Part shown: positions 17,406 to 29,408 of the stretch, one piece after another
Numbering within the stretch: position 1 is the stretch's first letter
Layout: each line of letters begins with the position of its first letter
Source of the DNA: Opitutia bacterium Tous-C4FEB
GTDB taxonomy: Bacteria; Verrucomicrobiota; Verrucomicrobiia; Opitutales; Opitutaceae
NCBI GenBank assembly: GCA_002304445.1
Contig: NEVA01000021.1
Location: forward strand, 1 to 55,641
DNA length: 55,641 nt
Direction: 5' to 3'
Made by a program: the position numbers and the translations under genes
Notes under the pieces: model-generated
Seen by the model: only the letters and a program-made list of their open reading frames with translations
What the model was told of the DNA's origin: nothing
Database searches by the model: none

Positions 17406-17410
17406 GGCGG

Positions 17411-20400
17411 TTATTTGGTCAGCGATTCATCGAGGTTTAGCACCTGACTCGCGACGAGGGTCCAAGCGGCGAGTTCGGGGGCGGGAAGTTTGGTATCGGC
17501 GGGCGAGTCGCCCACGTCGAGCAGCTCGAGCGCGGCCGCCGGCGTGCGGCGGTAAGTCGCGAGCGCGTCGTCGAGCGTGCGGCGGACGATGGCCCGCTCG
17601 GCTTTTTCGAAGGGACGCCCGATCAGGTTCAACGACACGAAATCGAGCCGTGCGTCGATCGACGAAGCCGCATGCAACGCCCGCGTGGCCAGCGAGCGCG
17701 ATGCCTCGACGAAGAGCGGCTCGTTGAGCGTAACGAGCGCCTGCAATGGCGTGTTGGTGCGGTCGCGGCGCACGCATGAGACCTCGCGGTTCGGCGCGTT
17801 CAGGATGTCCATCGCCGGCGGCGGCGCCGTGCGCTTAAGAATCGTGTAGAGCGAGCGGCGATAGAGCGCGTCGCCGACATCCTGTTTGTAAAAGCGCGTA
17901 GTCGATTGCTTCATCGCGACCTCTTCCCAGATGCCTTCGGGCTGATACGGCCGCACGGGCCGACCACCGAGTTTGGTCACGAGCAATCCGGAGGCGGCGA
18001 GGACTTGATCGCGCAATTGCTCGGCGTCGAGCCGGTAGCGCGGGCCACGCGCGAGCAGAACATTCGCCGGGTCGCGCTCGAGCAGCGCGGGCGAGACCGC
18101 AGCCGATTGGCGGTAGGTCGAGGTCATGACCAGTTGGCGCACAAGCCGACGGTAGTCCCATCCGGAGTCGCGGAAATCCACCGCGAGCCAGTCGAGCAAT
18201 TCGGGGTGCGTAGGGCGGGTGCCCGTCACGCCAAAATCCCCGGAAGATTCGACGAGGCCGGTACCGAAGAAATTTTGCCACACGCGATTCACCGTGACGC
18301 GCGCCGTGAGCGGATTCTTCGGATCAACGAGCCAATGGGCCAACGTCAGGCGGTTGAGCGGCGCATCGGCCGGCAGCGGCGGGAGCACGGCCGGGGTCGC
18401 GGCCGGGACGAGTTCACCGAGTTGGGAGTATTCACCGCGCGTGAGCACATGGGCAAAGGGTGCCGTGCCTTTCTTCTCTTCCATCACAAGGGTGATGCCG
18501 CCGCGGGCGCGTATCGCATCGTCCTCGCCGATCAAAGCGTCGAGCTTGGCCGCGAGCGGCAACGACGCCGCGTCCACCGTCGCGAGGTAGTGCGTGCGCA
18601 GGCTCTCTTTCTGCGGCTCGGTGCGCTCGGTGGGCGCGGCCAGGAACGCCTTATAAACCGCGACCGTGTCGGCCCCGGGTTTGTCGGAGACAACTTGTTT
18701 TGAATCGGCCGGCAGGAAACCGCCGCTGTAGTGCCGCACGTCCTGCACCCAGACTCCACCGCCGGTCAGCGTCACGGCCGGTTGACCCGTCTCGGCCGCG
18801 CGCGCGCCGAGGCGCAAGGGAGCCGTCGGCACGATGTCGTTGGGAAAGCGGCTGACTTCGCCGGAATTCGCGACCGCCCCACCGTTCACGAAGACGTCGA
18901 TCGAGCGACTGCGCTGCGACGCCGCATCGTAGCTGAGAAACACATGGTGCCACTGGTCCGGAGCCAGCGCGGTTCGGGCCACACCCCGGCCACTTACCCC
19001 GCCTTTGCCGTCGGTAAACACGAGGCCAACTTTACCCTCTTCCAAAAACAGCTCCCAGCCGTTCGCCTTGCCGTCCGGCTCGAGACAGGAGAGCAGCGGG
19101 CCGCTCGGTGTTCCCGAGACGCGGACGAGCAGGCCGAAACTTTCCGCACCTTCCCGGGTCATGGCCACCGGCGGCGCGAGGATCTGGCCGCGGCCGTCAA
19201 TCTGGGGCGCTTCGCCAAACGGACCAGCCACCGTCGCGCCACCATCAACCGACCCGACATTGGGCCAGATCTGGCGAACGTAGCGCTTCGCCGGCAGGGG
19301 CGCGAGGGACTTGGCGGAGGCGAGCCACTGCTCAAAATCCGCGTCGGCACGGGCAGCGCGGTCCCTTTGGGCTTTCTTCACGATCGCCATCTCTGCCTGC
19401 AAAGCCGGCCAGCGCGCCCGGTCCACGACCGCCGGCACGAACATACTCGGCGGCGTGTCGGAGATGTTCCCGTCCATCGCGGGCATGGTATTGTTGCGGA
19501 AAAACGCGGTCAGCGCGTAAAAATCTTTGGTGCTGATCGGGTCGAATTTATGGTCGTGGCACGCCGCGCAACCGGTCGTGAGCCCGAGCCACACCGTGGA
19601 CATCGTCTCAACGCGGTCCTTGGCGTAAATGGCTTCATACTCGGCCGCGATGGCCCCGCCCTCGCTCGTAGTGGGTAGGCAACGGTTGAAACCGGACGCG
19701 ACTTTTTGGTCGACGGTCGCATCGGGCATAAGATCGCCGGCCATCTGCTCGATCGTAAACCGGTCGAACGGCATGTTCTGTTTGAACGCGTTGATCACCC
19801 AATCGCGGTAGGGCCAGATCGAGCGGTAATTGTCGATGTGGATGCCGTGGGTGTCGGCGTAGCGCACCGCGTCGAGCCACTGGCGGCCGAAGTGTTCGGC
19901 GGAAGCGTCGCTCGCAAGCAGGCGGTCCACCGCGCGCTCGTAAGCGGCGGGTGAAGGATCGCGGGTAAACGCCGCGAGCTCGGCCGGCGTGGGCGGCAGA
20001 CCGGTCAGGTCGAGCGTGACCCGGCGCAGCAGCCGTACGGGCGACTCCGGCGGGCTCGGAGTGAGGTTCTCCTCACGCAGTTTAGCGAGGATGTAGCCGT
20101 CGATGGGGTTGACCGGAAGTTGCGAGTTGAGAGCTGAGAGCTGAGAGCCGGAAGAAAGCGCAGGCGGCTTTACGACCGGCGGGAGAAACGACCAATGCTC
20201 CTGATACTCGGCGCCCTCGGCGATCCAGCGTTTGAGTAACGCGATCTCGGCCGGTTTCATCGTCTTGTGCGCTTCAGGAGGCGGCATGATCTCGTCAGGA
20301 TCGGCGGCGAGGATGCGCTCGATGAGCGGGCTCACATCGGGTTTACCCGGGACGATCGCGGGCTCGGCGTCACCGCGGTCAACGGTCGCAAATTCGGCGC

Positions 20401-20659
20401 GATCGAGCCGCAACTTGGCCTTCCGCGTGCCGGAGTCGGGCCCGTGGCAATGAAAGCAGTTCTCGGCGAGAATCGGCTGGATGTGCTCGTTGAACGAAAG
20501 CTTCGCGGGCACTTTGGCCGGCGCCTCAACAGGAACTGAAGCCGCGACCGCGGCCGGGCGGTCGGCGTCGGGGGAGACTTGGCTCGTGCCGCATCCGGCA
20601 TGGGCGAGCAAAACGGCAGCAGCCGATACTGCAGAAAAAGAGAGAAAAATACGGCGCAT
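17411..20659 (-). CDS. PSD1/PSCyt1/PSCyt2 lipoprotein with LamG-like domain
   Basis: The 1082-residue protein appears complete. The chosen start gives a lipoprotein signal with lipobox L-A-H-A-G-C; an in-frame ATG at 20710 would bury it. The order is: PSCyt1 cytochrome-c-like segment with ENCFHCH near residue 68; a linker with the S-Q-L-S-A-L-N microrepeat near residue 165; DUF1549 with [11 protein letters not shown] and a second heme-type motif [12 protein letters not shown]; an inserted concanavalin/LamG-like domain ([20 protein letters not shown]) around residues 480-640; and DUF1553 with [20 protein letters not shown] and [18 protein letters not shown]. The CxxCH motifs predict covalent heme, so a surface redox role is possible, but no function is established. 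Confidence 0.92.
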   Translation of the reverse strand: MRRIFLSFSAVSAAAVLLAHAGCGTSQVSPDADRPAAVAASVPVEAPAKVPAKLSFNEHIQPILAENCFHCHGPDSGTRKAKLRLDRAEFATVDRGDAEPAIVPGKPDVSPLIERILAADPDEIMPPPEAHKTMKPAEIALLKRWIAEGAEYQEHWSFLPPVVKPPALSSGSQLSALNSQLPVNPIDGYILAKLREENLTPSPPESPVRLLRRVTLDLTGLPPTPAELAAFTRDPSPAAYERAVDRLLASDASAEHFGRQWLDAVRYADTHGIHIDNYRSIWPYRDWVINAFKQNMPFDRFTIEQMAGDLMPDATVDQKVASGFNRCLPTTSEGGAIAAEYEAIYAKDRVETMSTVWLGLTTGCAACHDHKFDPISTKDFYALTAFFRNNTMPAMDGNISDTPPSMFVPAVVDRARWPALQAEMAIVKKAQRDRAARADADFEQWLASAKSLAPLPAKRYVRQIWPNVGSVDGGATVAGPFGEAPQIDGRGQILAPPVAMTREGAESFGLLVRVSGTPSGPLLSCLEPDGKANGWELFLEEGKVGLVFTDGKGGVSGRGVARTALAPDQWHHVFLSYDAASQRSRSIDVFVNGGAVANSGEVSRFPNDIVPTAPLRLGARAAETGQPAVTLTGGGVWVQDVRHYSGGFLPADSKQVVSDKPGADTVAVYKAFLAAPTERTEPQKESLRTHYLATVDAASLPLAAKLDALIGEDDAIRARGGITLVMEEKKGTAPFAHVLTRGEYSQLGELVPAATPAVLPPLPADAPLNRLTLAHWLVDPKNPLTARVTVNRVWQNFFGTGLVESSGDFGVTGTRPTHPELLDWLAVDFRDSGWDYRRLVRQLVMTSTYRQSAAVSPALLERDPANVLLARGPRYRLDAEQLRDQVLAASGLLVTKLGGRPVRPYQPEGIWEEVAMKQSTTRFYKQDVGDALYRRSLYTILKRTAPPPAMDILNAPNREVSCVRRDRTNTPLQALVTLNEPLFVEASRSLATRALHAASSIDARLDFVSLNLIGRPFEKAERAIVRRTLDDALATYRRTPAAALELLDVGDSPADTKLPAPELAAWTLVASQVLNLDESLTK
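20117..20150 (-). repeat. In-frame microrepeat, copy B ([10 protein letters not shown] linker)
   Basis: Read on the minus strand, the PSD1 gene contains TCAGCTCTCAACTCGCAACT, differing from copy A (1763-1803) at one base, preceded by one more CTCTCAG unit. It encodes [10 protein letters not shown] in the linker between the cytochrome-like segment and DUF1549. The paralogue at 46029-48605 has an unrelated linker at this place. Confidence 0.75.
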
Positions 20660-21205
20660 AAGGGTATGAGACAGCGGGGCGAAAACAGCGAGGCACCTGA
20701 CCTTACCCAAGCCCCGCGATGCTGTCTATTCAGAGAACAACATTTTTTTGGACTGGCTGCGGCAGGACTGAAATTTCCAGCGGCGAAGCATCGTAGCTCG
20801 TCGTGCACCGCAGCCGGGATCACGTCCGCGCGGGTCGGTCCGCAGGCGGCGGCCCAGCGTGCGAGTCTTGCGTCGCACTACTGACCCGCCCGCTCGGCTC
20901 CCCTCAGCAGTCGGCGCGCTGGCTCTGTAACGTCTTGCTGGAAATCCTGCGGGAGCAATCCGTGAGCAGCTAGGCCAGCCGGATTCCCTGCGGACTTAAA
21001 AGGAAAATGGCTGGCTCTCAGTTGCGTCCACCCGGCCCCCCGACTGAGGTCCAGCTCCATCCGCCCGTCATCTCTGCCCTCTTCCTCTAAATGCACATGA
21101 GGCTAGCCTAGGAACTTTAGTATCTTCGACTCTGGCCGATGGGCACAAGAAATGAGAGGCAGTCCTGACGCCCAAAGTAACCCGTGTCCGCAGCCGCGAT
21201 TTTCC
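20660..21205. other. Intergenic region without recognisable gene
   Basis: About 550 nt separate the PSD1 start from the rpoC terminator. A 72-codon minus-strand frame (20878-21096) has no family resemblance that I can see. The region must hold the promoter of the minus-strand PSD1-DUF1501 pair, but no convincing -10/-35 pair was found. Confidence 0.5.
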
Positions 21206-21236
21206 ATAAAAAAGCCGCGGACGAATCCGCGGCTTT
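21206..21236 (-). terminator. Intrinsic terminator of the rpoBC operon
   Basis: On the minus strand AAAGCCGCGG-ATTCGT-CCGCGGCTTT forms a perfect 10-bp stem, and the stem runs straight into a T-tract (plus-strand A-run 21208-21213). It lies about 33 nt after the rpoC stop and is the clearest terminator in the window. Confidence 0.9.
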
Positions 21237-21268
21237 GATTGTTGTGAGAGGACTCAGCGACCCGTGGT

Positions 21269-24200
21269 TCAGCCAGCGCTGACTTCGGCCATCGCATTCT
21301 CGTCGACCGGCAGCTCAGCTCCAAAGGGCAAACTGATCTTGAGTTTCTTGTAACGCGGCAAGCCAGTGCCCGCCGGAATCAAGTGGCCCATGATGACGTT
21401 CTCCTTGAAGCCGCGCAGGAGATCTACCTTGCCGAGGGTCGAAGCGTCGGTGAGGACGCGGGTCGTCTCTTGGAAGGAGGCTGCGGAGATGAAGCTTTCG
21501 GTCTCGAGCGAGGCCTTGGTAATACCCAAGAGGATCGGTTCCGCTTCGGCCGGCTTGCCGCCAGCTTCGTCGATGCGCCGATTGTCCGCGAGGAACGCGG
21601 CGCGATCCACTTGCTCGCCCCAGAAGTATTCGCTATCGCCTGGATCGGTAATCCGAACTTTGCGCAGCATCTGGCGGATGATGATCTCGATGTGCTTGTC
21701 GTTAATCGTTACACCTTGGAGACGATAAACTTCCTGCACTTGCGAAATCAGGAAATCGTAGAGCGCGGACGGCCCAAGAATTTCCAAAATCTCGTGCGGA
21801 TCGGCGGAGCCTTCCGTAAGATGCTGGCCTTTGTGAACCACGTCGCCGGGCTGCACGATGATGTGCTTTCCGGTCGGAATGAGATGCTCTTCTTCTTGGG
21901 AAGTCTCCTCATTCTTCACGACCAACTTACGTTTTCCGCGGACGGTGCCCTCGAAAGCGACGACGCCGTCGATGCGAGCCATCTCGGCCGCGTCCTTCGG
22001 ACGACGAGCCTCGAAGAGCTCGGCGACGCGGGGAAGACCACCGGTGATGTCTTTCGTCTTCGACGCCTGACGGGGCGTCTTGGCGAGGAGCGCGCCGGGG
22101 GCGATAGTGTCACCCTCGTTGACCGCGATCTGGGCGCCGACGGGAATCGAATAGGCGGCGAGCGCCTTGTTCTTCGCGTCGCGAATCTCGATCTGAGGAT
22201 TGAGGTCTTCCTTGTGCTCAATGACGACCGTGGCGATGCGGCCCGACGATTCATCGAGTTCGCGCTTCACGGTAACGCCCGGGATCATGTCCTTGAAATG
22301 CAGCGAGCCGCCCTTCTCAGAGAGAACGGGAACATTGTAAGGATCCCATTGAGCGAGGATATCGCCCTTGCCGATCTTCTCGCCGTCGCCGACGTGCAGG
22401 AAGGAACCGACCACAATGTTGTAGTTTTCGAGTTCCTTGCCCTCGTCGTCGATGACTTGGATCGTGCCAGTTTTGTTCAGGGCAATATTGCCGCCCTCGG
22501 CCGTTTGCACGAGTCGCAGACCTTTATATTTGATGATGCCTGCCGAACGGACGCGGATCTCAGGGGTCTTGAACCCGCCGGACGCGACGCCGCCGATATG
22601 GAACGTTCGCATCGTGAGCTGCGTTCCTGGCTCGCCAATCGACTGCGCGGCAATAATGCCGACCGAATCGCCAATCTTTGCAACGCGGCTGGTGGCAGGA
22701 TTGATGCCGTATGATTTGGCGTCGATTCCGGCCGGGCTCGTGCAGGTGAGCGGGGACATGACTTTGACGCGCTCAATGCCGACGTCGTCGATCTTGGATG
22801 CGGCTTCCTCGGTGATGAGTTCGCCAGATCCGACGATGAGTTCGGACGGATTGAGCGGGTTGTAAACATCGTCGCTGGAGCAACGACCGATCAGGCGTTC
22901 CTTAAGCGCGACGATTTCATCGTCACCTTCGAAGATCGCCTTTTTCCAAACGCCATCACGGGCGCCAGAGTCGTCTTCGCAGATGATCACGTCCATGGCG
23001 ACATCGCACAACTTACGAGTGAGGTAGCCGGCGTCGGCGGTCTTGAGCGCGGTGTCGGCGAGGCCCTTCCGGGCGCCGTGAGTCGAAATAAAGTATTCCA
23101 GGACGGTGAGACCCTCGCGGAATGACGAAAGGATCGGGCGCTCGATAATTTCGCCGGAGGGCTTGGCCATCAAACCGCGGGCGCCGCAAAGCTGGCGGAC
23201 CTGCTGTTTGTTACCACGCGCGCCGGAGTCCATCATGATGTAGACCGGGTTGACCTCGGTCTTGCCTTCGTTGGTTTGAAGCTTCGAGAAGACTTCCTTC
23301 GCGATTTGATCGGTGGCGGCGGTCCAGATATCGACGACCTTGTTGTAACGCTCACCATCGGTGATCGTGCCCTTGTTAAACTGGGCTTCGACCTCGGTGA
23401 TCTTTTTGCGCGAGTCGGTGACAATCGCTTTCTTTGACTCGGGGATGATCATGTCATCGATACCGATCGAGATACCCGCCTGGAACGCGGTTTGGAAACC
23501 GAGTTCCTTGAGTTTGTCTAGGGTCTCGACAGTCATCGAGTGACCGGCGCTCTTGTAAGTATTGAGGATCAAGTCGCCCAATTTCGCCTTGGGGACCGGG
23601 AAGTTTACAAAACCCAGTTCTTTCGGCCAGATCTGATTGAAGATCACGCGACCGACGGTGGAGCGGAGAACCTTCTTCTCTTTGTTACCGTAGACGGTGT
23701 CTTGACCGAAATCAGGATTAGGCACCTCGACCCAGTCATGGACCTTTAGTGCTCCGTCTGCTTTCGCATAGAGCACTTCATGCAAGCCACTGAGAAGCGG
23801 CACTCGAACACCCTTAGCCGGCTTGGTGCGCGGCTCGATGGTGAGATAATAGGCACCGAGAACGATGTCTTGGGACGGGGTGAGGATCGGCTTACCGGAA
23901 GACGGCGAGAAGATGTTATTAGTGGCCATCATCAGCAGCTTGCACTCAAGAATGGCCTCTAGGGACAACGGCACGTGAACGGCCATTTGGTCTCCGTCGA
24001 AATCCGCGTTGTAGGCGGTGCAGACAAGCGGATGAACACGGATGGCTTCGCCTTCGATCAGGACGGGCTCGAACGCCTGGATGGAGAGTCGGTGAAGGGT
24101 CGGCGCACGGTTGAGAAGCACCGGATGACCCTTGGTCACTTCCTCGAGAATATCCCAAACCTCGGGTGACTTCTTCTCGATCATCTTACGAGCGCCGCGG

Positions 24201-25411
24201 ACGGTGTGCACGAAGCCGAGTTCCTTGAGACGGCGAATGATGAATGGCTCGAATAGCACGAGCGCCATCTTCTTCGGCAGACCGCATTGGCTGAGCTTGA
24301 GTTCGGGACCGATGACGATGACGGAACGTCCGGAGTAGTCCACGCGTTTGCCGAGCAAGTTTTGACGGAAACGCCCCTGCTTGCCCTTCAGCATGTCCGA
24401 AAGGGATTTCAAAGGACGATTGCCGGCGCCCGTTACAGGACGTCCGTGGCGACCGTTATCGAAGAGCGCATCGACGGCCTCTTGCAGCATGCGTTTTTCG
24501 TTATGGATGATAACGTCGGGCGTCTTGAGCTGCATCAGGTTTTTCAACCGGTTGTTGCGGTTGATGACTCGTCGATACAGATCGTTGAGATCGGAGGTCG
24601 CGAAACGACCGCCCTCAAGGGGAACAAGCGGACGAAGATCGGGCGGGATCACCGGCAACACCTCGAGGACCATCCATTCCGGACGAGACTTCGAGTGGAT
24701 GAAGCCCTGGATCACCTTCAGCCGCTTGGAGAGCTTCTTTTTGATCTGCTTCGATTTCGTCGCGCGCATCTGCTCGTGCAACTCGGCCACAGTGGCCTCC
24801 ATATCGGTCTTGACCAGCGCATCACGCACGGCCTCAGCGCCCATCTTGGCAACGAAGGAATCCGCGCCGTATTCGTCGAGAGCTTGGCGATATTCAGTAT
24901 CCGTGAGCAGCTGTTTGAGTTCGAGCGGGGTCTTGCCCGGATCGATGACCATGTAGTTCTCGTAGTAAATCACGCGCTCAAGAGAGCGCGCGGTCATATC
25001 GAGCAACAAACCGAGACGGCTCGGCATGGACTTAAGGAACCAAATGTGCGTAACCGGCACAGCCATCTCGATGTGACCCATGCGCTCGCGGCGGACGCGG
25101 GCGATGGTGACTTCGACTCCGCAACGATCGCAGACAACATCCTTATACTTGATGCGTTTGTATTTTCCGCACGCGCACTCGTAGTCACGAACGGGCCCAA
25201 AGATCTTTTGGCAGAACAGACCGCCCGGCTCGGGTTTAAACGTGCGATAGTTAATCGTCTCGGGATTCTTCACCTCGCCCTTGGACCATTTACGGATGGT
25301 CTCGGGCGAAGCGACGGTGATGGACACGCAGTCGAACGGGCTCTCTTCGAGGCCCAGAGCGGCGCGGGCTTCATCACGGTTGGAGGCGGCGGTTTCGGCG
25401 GGTTGAATCAT
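21269..25411 (-). CDS. rpoC: DNA-directed RNA polymerase subunit beta'
   Basis: The 1380-residue protein is the catalytic subunit of RNA polymerase. The N-terminal zinc site is intact (CACGKYKR... VVCDRCGVE, Cys79/81/94/97), and the Mg-binding loop [12 protein letters not shown] is at about residues 468-479. The bridge-helix and trigger-loop region is normal ([23 protein letters not shown]). The second zinc site is degenerate: the usual D-D-C-G-T is D-D-S-G-A, and the usual G-V-C-x-x-C-Y-G is G-I-D-A-K-S-Y-G, so only the Cys of SPLTC remains. A good ribosome site (AGGAG, 9 nt before ATG) supports the start. It follows rpoB by 50 nt and is followed by a strong terminator rather than rpsL/rpsG. 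Confidence 0.99.
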   Translation of the reverse strand: MIQPAETAASNRDEARAALGLEESPFDCVSITVASPETIRKWSKGEVKNPETINYRTFKPEPGGLFCQKIFGPVRDYECACGKYKRIKYKDVVCDRCGVEVTIARVRRERMGHIEMAVPVTHIWFLKSMPSRLGLLLDMTARSLERVIYYENYMVIDPGKTPLELKQLLTDTEYRQALDEYGADSFVAKMGAEAVRDALVKTDMEATVAELHEQMRATKSKQIKKKLSKRLKVIQGFIHSKSRPEWMVLEVLPVIPPDLRPLVPLEGGRFATSDLNDLYRRVINRNNRLKNLMQLKTPDVIIHNEKRMLQEAVDALFDNGRHGRPVTGAGNRPLKSLSDMLKGKQGRFRQNLLGKRVDYSGRSVIVIGPELKLSQCGLPKKMALVLFEPFIIRRLKELGFVHTVRGARKMIEKKSPEVWDILEEVTKGHPVLLNRAPTLHRLSIQAFEPVLIEGEAIRVHPLVCTAYNADFDGDQMAVHVPLSLEAILECKLLMMATNNIFSPSSGKPILTPSQDIVLGAYYLTIEPRTKPAKGVRVPLLSGLHEVLYAKADGALKVHDWVEVPNPDFGQDTVYGNKEKKVLRSTVGRVIFNQIWPKELGFVNFPVPKAKLGDLILNTYKSAGHSMTVETLDKLKELGFQTAFQAGISIGIDDMIIPESKKAIVTDSRKKITEVEAQFNKGTITDGERYNKVVDIWTAATDQIAKEVFSKLQTNEGKTEVNPVYIMMDSGARGNKQQVRQLCGARGLMAKPSGEIIERPILSSFREGLTVLEYFISTHGARKGLADTALKTADAGYLTRKLCDVAMDVIICEDDSGARDGVWKKAIFEGDDEIVALKERLIGRCSSDDVYNPLNPSELIVGSGELITEEAASKIDDVGIERVKVMSPLTCTSPAGIDAKSYGINPATSRVAKIGDSVGIIAAQSIGEPGTQLTMRTFHIGGVASGGFKTPEIRVRSAGIIKYKGLRLVQTAEGGNIALNKTGTIQVIDDEGKELENYNIVVGSFLHVGDGEKIGKGDILAQWDPYNVPVLSEKGGSLHFKDMIPGVTVKRELDESSGRIATVVIEHKEDLNPQIEIRDAKNKALAAYSIPVGAQIAVNEGDTIAPGALLAKTPRQASKTKDITGGLPRVAELFEARRPKDAAEMARIDGVVAFEGTVRGKRKLVVKNEETSQEEEHLIPTGKHIIVQPGDVVHKGQHLTEGSADPHEILEILGPSALYDFLISQVQEVYRLQGVTINDKHIEIIIRQMLRKVRITDPGDSEYFWGEQVDRAAFLADNRRIDEAGGKPAEAEPILLGITKASLETESFISAASFQETTRVLTDASTLGKVDLLRGFKENVIMGHLIPAGTGLPRYKKLKISLPFGAELPVDENAMAEVSAG

Positions 25412-25461
25412 GGCTTTTGCTCCTGAATTTTGTGGAAGGTGAACGGGACTCGGGCGGTGGC

Positions 25462-28400
25462 TTAAGAGCCGTAGCTGAGCGAGTCGCGTTTCTGGAGTTT
25501 GATATCCAGGCCGAGGGACTGGATTTCCTTAATGAGGACGTTGAACGACTCGGGCGTTCCGGCGACCAAGGTGTTGTCGCCCTTGACGAGCGACTCATAG
25601 ATCTTCGTGCGGCCCTGCACGTCGTCTGACTTAACGGTGAGAAGTTCCTGGAGCGTGTGCGCGGCGCCGTAGGCTTCGAGCGCCCAGACTTCCATTTCGC
25701 CAAAACGCTGGCCGCCGTATTGGGCCTTACCGCCCAACGGTTGTTGCGTGACCAGTGAGTACGGGCCAACGGCACGGGCGTGGATCTTGTGCGAAACAAG
25801 ATGGTTCAACTTCATCATGTAGATGTAGCCGACCACGACCTCCTGATCGATTTTCTCGCCGGTGCGACCGTCGAAGAGCACGCTCTTACCGGAAGTCGGC
25901 AACTTGGCCTCCTTGAGATATTCGCGGACGCGTTTCTCGGAAATACCGTCGAAGACCGGAGTCGCGACTTTCAAGCCGAGCTTCTTACAAGCCCAACCGA
26001 GATGCGTTTCCAGAACCTGGCCGACATTCATGCGCGAAGGCACTCCGAGGGGGTTCAGGCAGATTTCGACTGGAGTACCATCCGGAAGGAACGGCATATC
26101 TTCTTCCGGAACAATCTTCGCAACAACGCCCTTGTTACCGTGGCGACCGGCCATCTTGTCTCCGACTTCAAGCTTCTGCTTCGTGGCGACATAGACTTTG
26201 ACCTGCTTGATCGCGCCGTCACCGGAGCCCTCTCCAGCTTCAACCGCACCCATCTTACGCTCGCGATCAGTTTCGAGTTCATCGAACTTCGTTTGATAGC
26301 CGCCGATGATCTCCATGATCTTGATTCGGACCGGCGAAGGATCAATCTGGACGTGCTTGGATACGGCTGCAAGACGCCGGAGAAGAGTCTTCGTGATCTT
26401 TCGGTTGGCTGGGATGATGATTTCGCCGGATTCACCGTTGATCACGTCGAGCGGGATTTTTTCGCCAAGAAGGATGTTGGAAAGGGCTTCAGTCAGGCCC
26501 TCGCGCAATTTATCGATCTGCGTTTTGTATTCCTCTTGAATTTGTTTGCCTTGGCGGCGCCGGTCAGAGGGCGAGAGTTTCTCCTCTTGATTGTCGATCC
26601 GGGACGATACCTTTACGTCCATGATGATTCCACCAACGCCCGATGGAACAACCAGCGAAGTATCCTTAACATCGGCGGCTTTTTCACCGAAGATCGCGCG
26701 GAGCAGCTTTTCTTCAGGGGCAAGCTCGGTTTCAGACTTCGGCGTAATTTTGCCGACGAGAATGTCACCAGGCTTCACTTCCGCACCGATACGAATAACA
26801 CCGTTATGATCGAGGTTCTTGAGCGCCTCTTCACCGATGTTCGGGATATCGCGCGTGATCTCTTCCGGCCCGAGCTTGGTGTCGCGAGCGTTGACCTCGA
26901 ACTCTTGGATGTGAATCGAGGTGAAGATGTCTTCCTTCAGAACTTTCTCCGAAATGAGGATGGCGTCTTCGAAGTTATAACCGTTCCACGGCATGAAGCC
27001 GACGAGCACGTTGCGTCCAAGGGCCATCTCGCCTTTGTCGGTCGAAGGACCATCGGCGATAATCTGGCCGGCCTTGATCTTCTGGTTGAGGGCAACGATC
27101 GGCTTCTGATTGAAGCATGTGCCGGCGTTCGAGCGCATGAATTTCCGCAACTCGTAGATATAAACGTGATTTTTGGGGTCGTGCTTCAGATTACGCGGCA
27201 ACTCACCGTCTTTGGTGACGACAATGCGCTTGGCATCGACGGAGGCGACAACGCCGGCCTCGTCGGCGACGACCACGATCTTTGAGTCGCGGGCGACGCG
27301 TTCTTCGATTCCGGTGCCAACCAGCGGCGACTCGGCTTGGAGGAGCGGCACGCCTTGGCGTTGCATGTTGGCGCCCATGAGCGCGCGATTTGCGTCATCG
27401 TGCTCAAGAAATGGAATCATCCCGGCAGCAATCGAGATTACCTGCTTCGGCGAGACGTCCATGTAATGGACTTCGGAGGCGGCGACTTCGAGGAATTCGC
27501 CATCTTGGCGAACAGTGACTTTGCCAATGAAATTGCTCTTATCGTCGAGCTCGGAGTTGGCTTGGGCGATAACCTTGGCCTCTTCTTGGTCGGCGGTAAG
27601 GTATTCGATTTTATCGGAGACACGACCGTCTTTAACGATCCGGTAAGGAGTCTCGATGAAACCGAATTCATTCACCCGCGCGTAAGTCGACAGGGAATTG
27701 ATCAGACCGATGTTTGGACCTTCTGGAGTTTCAATGGGGCAAATGCGCCCGTAGTGCGACGGATGAACGTCGCGAACTTCGAAGCCGGCCCGCTCGCGAT
27801 TTAGACCACCTGGCCCTAGCGCGGAAAGGCGACGTTTGTGGGTCACTTCGGCGAGCGGGTTGATTTGATCCATGAACTGCGAAAGCTGGCTTCGGGCAAA
27901 GAAGTCGCGGATGACGGTCGTCAGCGCCTTCGGATTGATGAGCTTCTGCGGGGTGATCGAATCGACGCTCTGGTCATACATGGTCATGCGCTCGCGCACT
28001 AGGCGCTCGGTGCGGCTGAGACCAACGCGGCACTGATTGGCGAGCAACTCGCCCACGGTGCGCACGCGCCGGGAACCAAGATGATCGATGTCGTCGACAA
28101 CGCCTTCACCCTTCTTGAGGCGGCCGAGATACTTCGTCGCCGCGACGATATCTCCGCTTTCGATGATGCGCTGTTCAAGCGTTACCTTGAGACCGAGCTT
28201 TTGGTTGACCTTGTAGCGGCCAACACGGCCGAGGTCATAGCGCTTAGGATCAAAGAACAGTCGCTTCAAAAGGGCTTTGGCGTTCGCCGTAGTCGGCGGC
28301 TCACCGGGACGCAGACGCTTGTAAATCTCCTTGAGCGCTTCTTCTTCGTTACGAGTTGGATCTTTTTTGAGCGCGCGGATCAGCGCTCCCTCGTCCACGG

Positions 28401-29241
28401 TCGTATCGATCACGCGAATCGTGGAGATCCCGTGTTTCTGGAAAGTCCGCACGATCTGCTTCGTTAGCGGTTCAAATGCGCGCGCCAAAACAACCCCTTG
28501 CTGTGCGTCGATCGCATCTTCGACCAACACCAGAGTCGAGACGTTTTCGAGGTCCAAAGCTTTAGCAACTTTGAGATCCTTGATCTCGTAAAAGAGATTC
28601 AAAATATCGATGTCGCTCGAATAGCCAATTGCCCTTAACAAAGTAGTGATCAAAAATTTTCGTCGGCGACGACGACGATCAAGGTAGACGTAAAGCAAGT
28701 CATTATTGTCAAACTGGACCTCGAGCCAAGTCCCGCGGTCGGGAATGATCCGGAAGGAGTGCAGCAACTTTCCGTTCGGGTGCGGCGTGACTTCGAAGGC
28801 GATACCAGGCGAGCGGTGGAGCTGGGAGACAACAACCCGCTCTGCGCCGTTGATGATGAAGGAACCACGTTCAGTCACCATCGGGATCTCGCCCATGTAT
28901 ATATCTTCATCCTTAATGAAATCCTCCTCGCGCAACCGGAGCTTCACGTAAAGCGGCACGGAGTAAGTGATTCCTTCGCGCAAGCACTCGAGTTCGGTAT
29001 TTTTGGAGTCGCCTAAATTATAGGAAACATACTCCAGCACCAGACGTTCATCGTAGGAATGGATCGGGAAAACCTCCCTAAAAACGGCTTCCAAGCCCTG
29101 AGGCTTACGTTGTTTCTCAGGAATTCCTTTCTGCAGGAACTCGAGATAGGACGTGATCTGAATCTCGATGAGATTCGGCGGCTGAATGACTTCGCGGAGT
29201 TTTCCGAAGTTAGTGCGTTCGGGATGTGTGCGGTCGGCCAT
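25462..29241 (-). CDS. rpoB: DNA-directed RNA polymerase subunit beta
   Basis: The 1259-residue protein aligns by eye over its full length with RpoB. It starts with a typical RTNFGKL segment and has [17 protein letters not shown] in the fork-loop/rifampicin region, with [21 protein letters not shown] just before it, then [18 protein letters not shown] and the C-terminal [20 protein letters not shown]. The rifampicin-cluster residues look like the sensitive type (D of F-M-D-Q, H of T-H-K-R-R). No Shine-Dalgarno sequence precedes the ATG; instead the leader carries an anti-Shine-Dalgarno-like ATCACCTCCT 11 nt upstream. A terminator-like hairpin lies between rplL and rpoB and could set the ratio of ribosomal protein to polymerase. 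Confidence 0.99.
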   Translation of the reverse strand: MADRTHPERTNFGKLREVIQPPNLIEIQITSYLEFLQKGIPEKQRKPQGLEAVFREVFPIHSYDERLVLEYVSYNLGDSKNTELECLREGITYSVPLYVKLRLREEDFIKDEDIYMGEIPMVTERGSFIINGAERVVVSQLHRSPGIAFEVTPHPNGKLLHSFRIIPDRGTWLEVQFDNNDLLYVYLDRRRRRRKFLITTLLRAIGYSSDIDILNLFYEIKDLKVAKALDLENVSTLVLVEDAIDAQQGVVLARAFEPLTKQIVRTFQKHGISTIRVIDTTVDEGALIRALKKDPTRNEEEALKEIYKRLRPGEPPTTANAKALLKRLFFDPKRYDLGRVGRYKVNQKLGLKVTLEQRIIESGDIVAATKYLGRLKKGEGVVDDIDHLGSRRVRTVGELLANQCRVGLSRTERLVRERMTMYDQSVDSITPQKLINPKALTTVIRDFFARSQLSQFMDQINPLAEVTHKRRLSALGPGGLNRERAGFEVRDVHPSHYGRICPIETPEGPNIGLINSLSTYARVNEFGFIETPYRIVKDGRVSDKIEYLTADQEEAKVIAQANSELDDKSNFIGKVTVRQDGEFLEVAASEVHYMDVSPKQVISIAAGMIPFLEHDDANRALMGANMQRQGVPLLQAESPLVGTGIEERVARDSKIVVVADEAGVVASVDAKRIVVTKDGELPRNLKHDPKNHVYIYELRKFMRSNAGTCFNQKPIVALNQKIKAGQIIADGPSTDKGEMALGRNVLVGFMPWNGYNFEDAILISEKVLKEDIFTSIHIQEFEVNARDTKLGPEEITRDIPNIGEEALKNLDHNGVIRIGAEVKPGDILVGKITPKSETELAPEEKLLRAIFGEKAADVKDTSLVVPSGVGGIIMDVKVSSRIDNQEEKLSPSDRRRQGKQIQEEYKTQIDKLREGLTEALSNILLGEKIPLDVINGESGEIIIPANRKITKTLLRRLAAVSKHVQIDPSPVRIKIMEIIGGYQTKFDELETDRERKMGAVEAGEGSGDGAIKQVKVYVATKQKLEVGDKMAGRHGNKGVVAKIVPEEDMPFLPDGTPVEICLNPLGVPSRMNVGQVLETHLGWACKKLGLKVATPVFDGISEKRVREYLKEAKLPTSGKSVLFDGRTGEKIDQEVVVGYIYMMKLNHLVSHKIHARAVGPYSLVTQQPLGGKAQYGGQRFGEMEVWALEAYGAAHTLQELLTVKSDDVQGRTKIYESLVKGDNTLVAGTPESFNVLIKEIQSLGLDIKLQKRDSLSYGS

Positions 29242-29252
29242 GGGAATTTCCG

Positions 29253-29262
29253 GAGGAGGTGA
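29253..29262 (-). promoter_or_regulatory. Anti-Shine-Dalgarno-like decamer in the rpoB leader
   Basis: The mRNA-sense strand reads ATCACCTCCT, ending 11 nt before the rpoB ATG. This equals the conserved 3' end of bacterial 16S rRNA rather than its complement, so it cannot serve as a ribosome site. On the plus strand it reads AGGAGGTGAT, but no plus-strand start codon or open frame follows. It could pair with a Shine-Dalgarno sequence elsewhere in the transcript. Confidence 0.6.
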
Positions 29263-29327
29263 TTAACGAGGGAACGGATACACAGGGCTAGAATCGCCCC
29301 GCGCGGGAACCTGACAAAAGAACAGAG

Positions 29328-29372
29328 AAAAACCCATCGGAGGGGACGCGCATGGCGCAATCCCCTCGATGG
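29328..29372 (-). terminator. Attenuator-like hairpin between rplL and rpoB
   Basis: On the minus strand CCATCGAGGGGA, a 14-nt loop and TCCCCTCCGATGG form a stem with one bulged base, followed by GTTTTTCTC. In E. coli a partial terminator lies in the same gap. Partial readthrough into rpoBC is therefore likely here. Confidence 0.7.
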
Positions 29373-29408
29373 ATTTGTAAATCAATGCCAACTAAGTCGA
29401 CCAAGTGA

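Noticed and set aside
15957-17447. 496-codon frame opposite the second DUF1501 gene
   Set aside because: Shadow frame with no motif; the DUF1501 gene is certain.
20878-21096. 72-codon minus-strand frame before the rpoC terminator
   Set aside because: No start context, no recognisable motif, and it lies in a spacer; more likely chance.
29253-29262. AGGAGGTGAT on the plus strand as a Shine-Dalgarno sequence for an antisense gene
   Set aside because: No start codon lies at a suitable distance and the following frame stops within ten codons.
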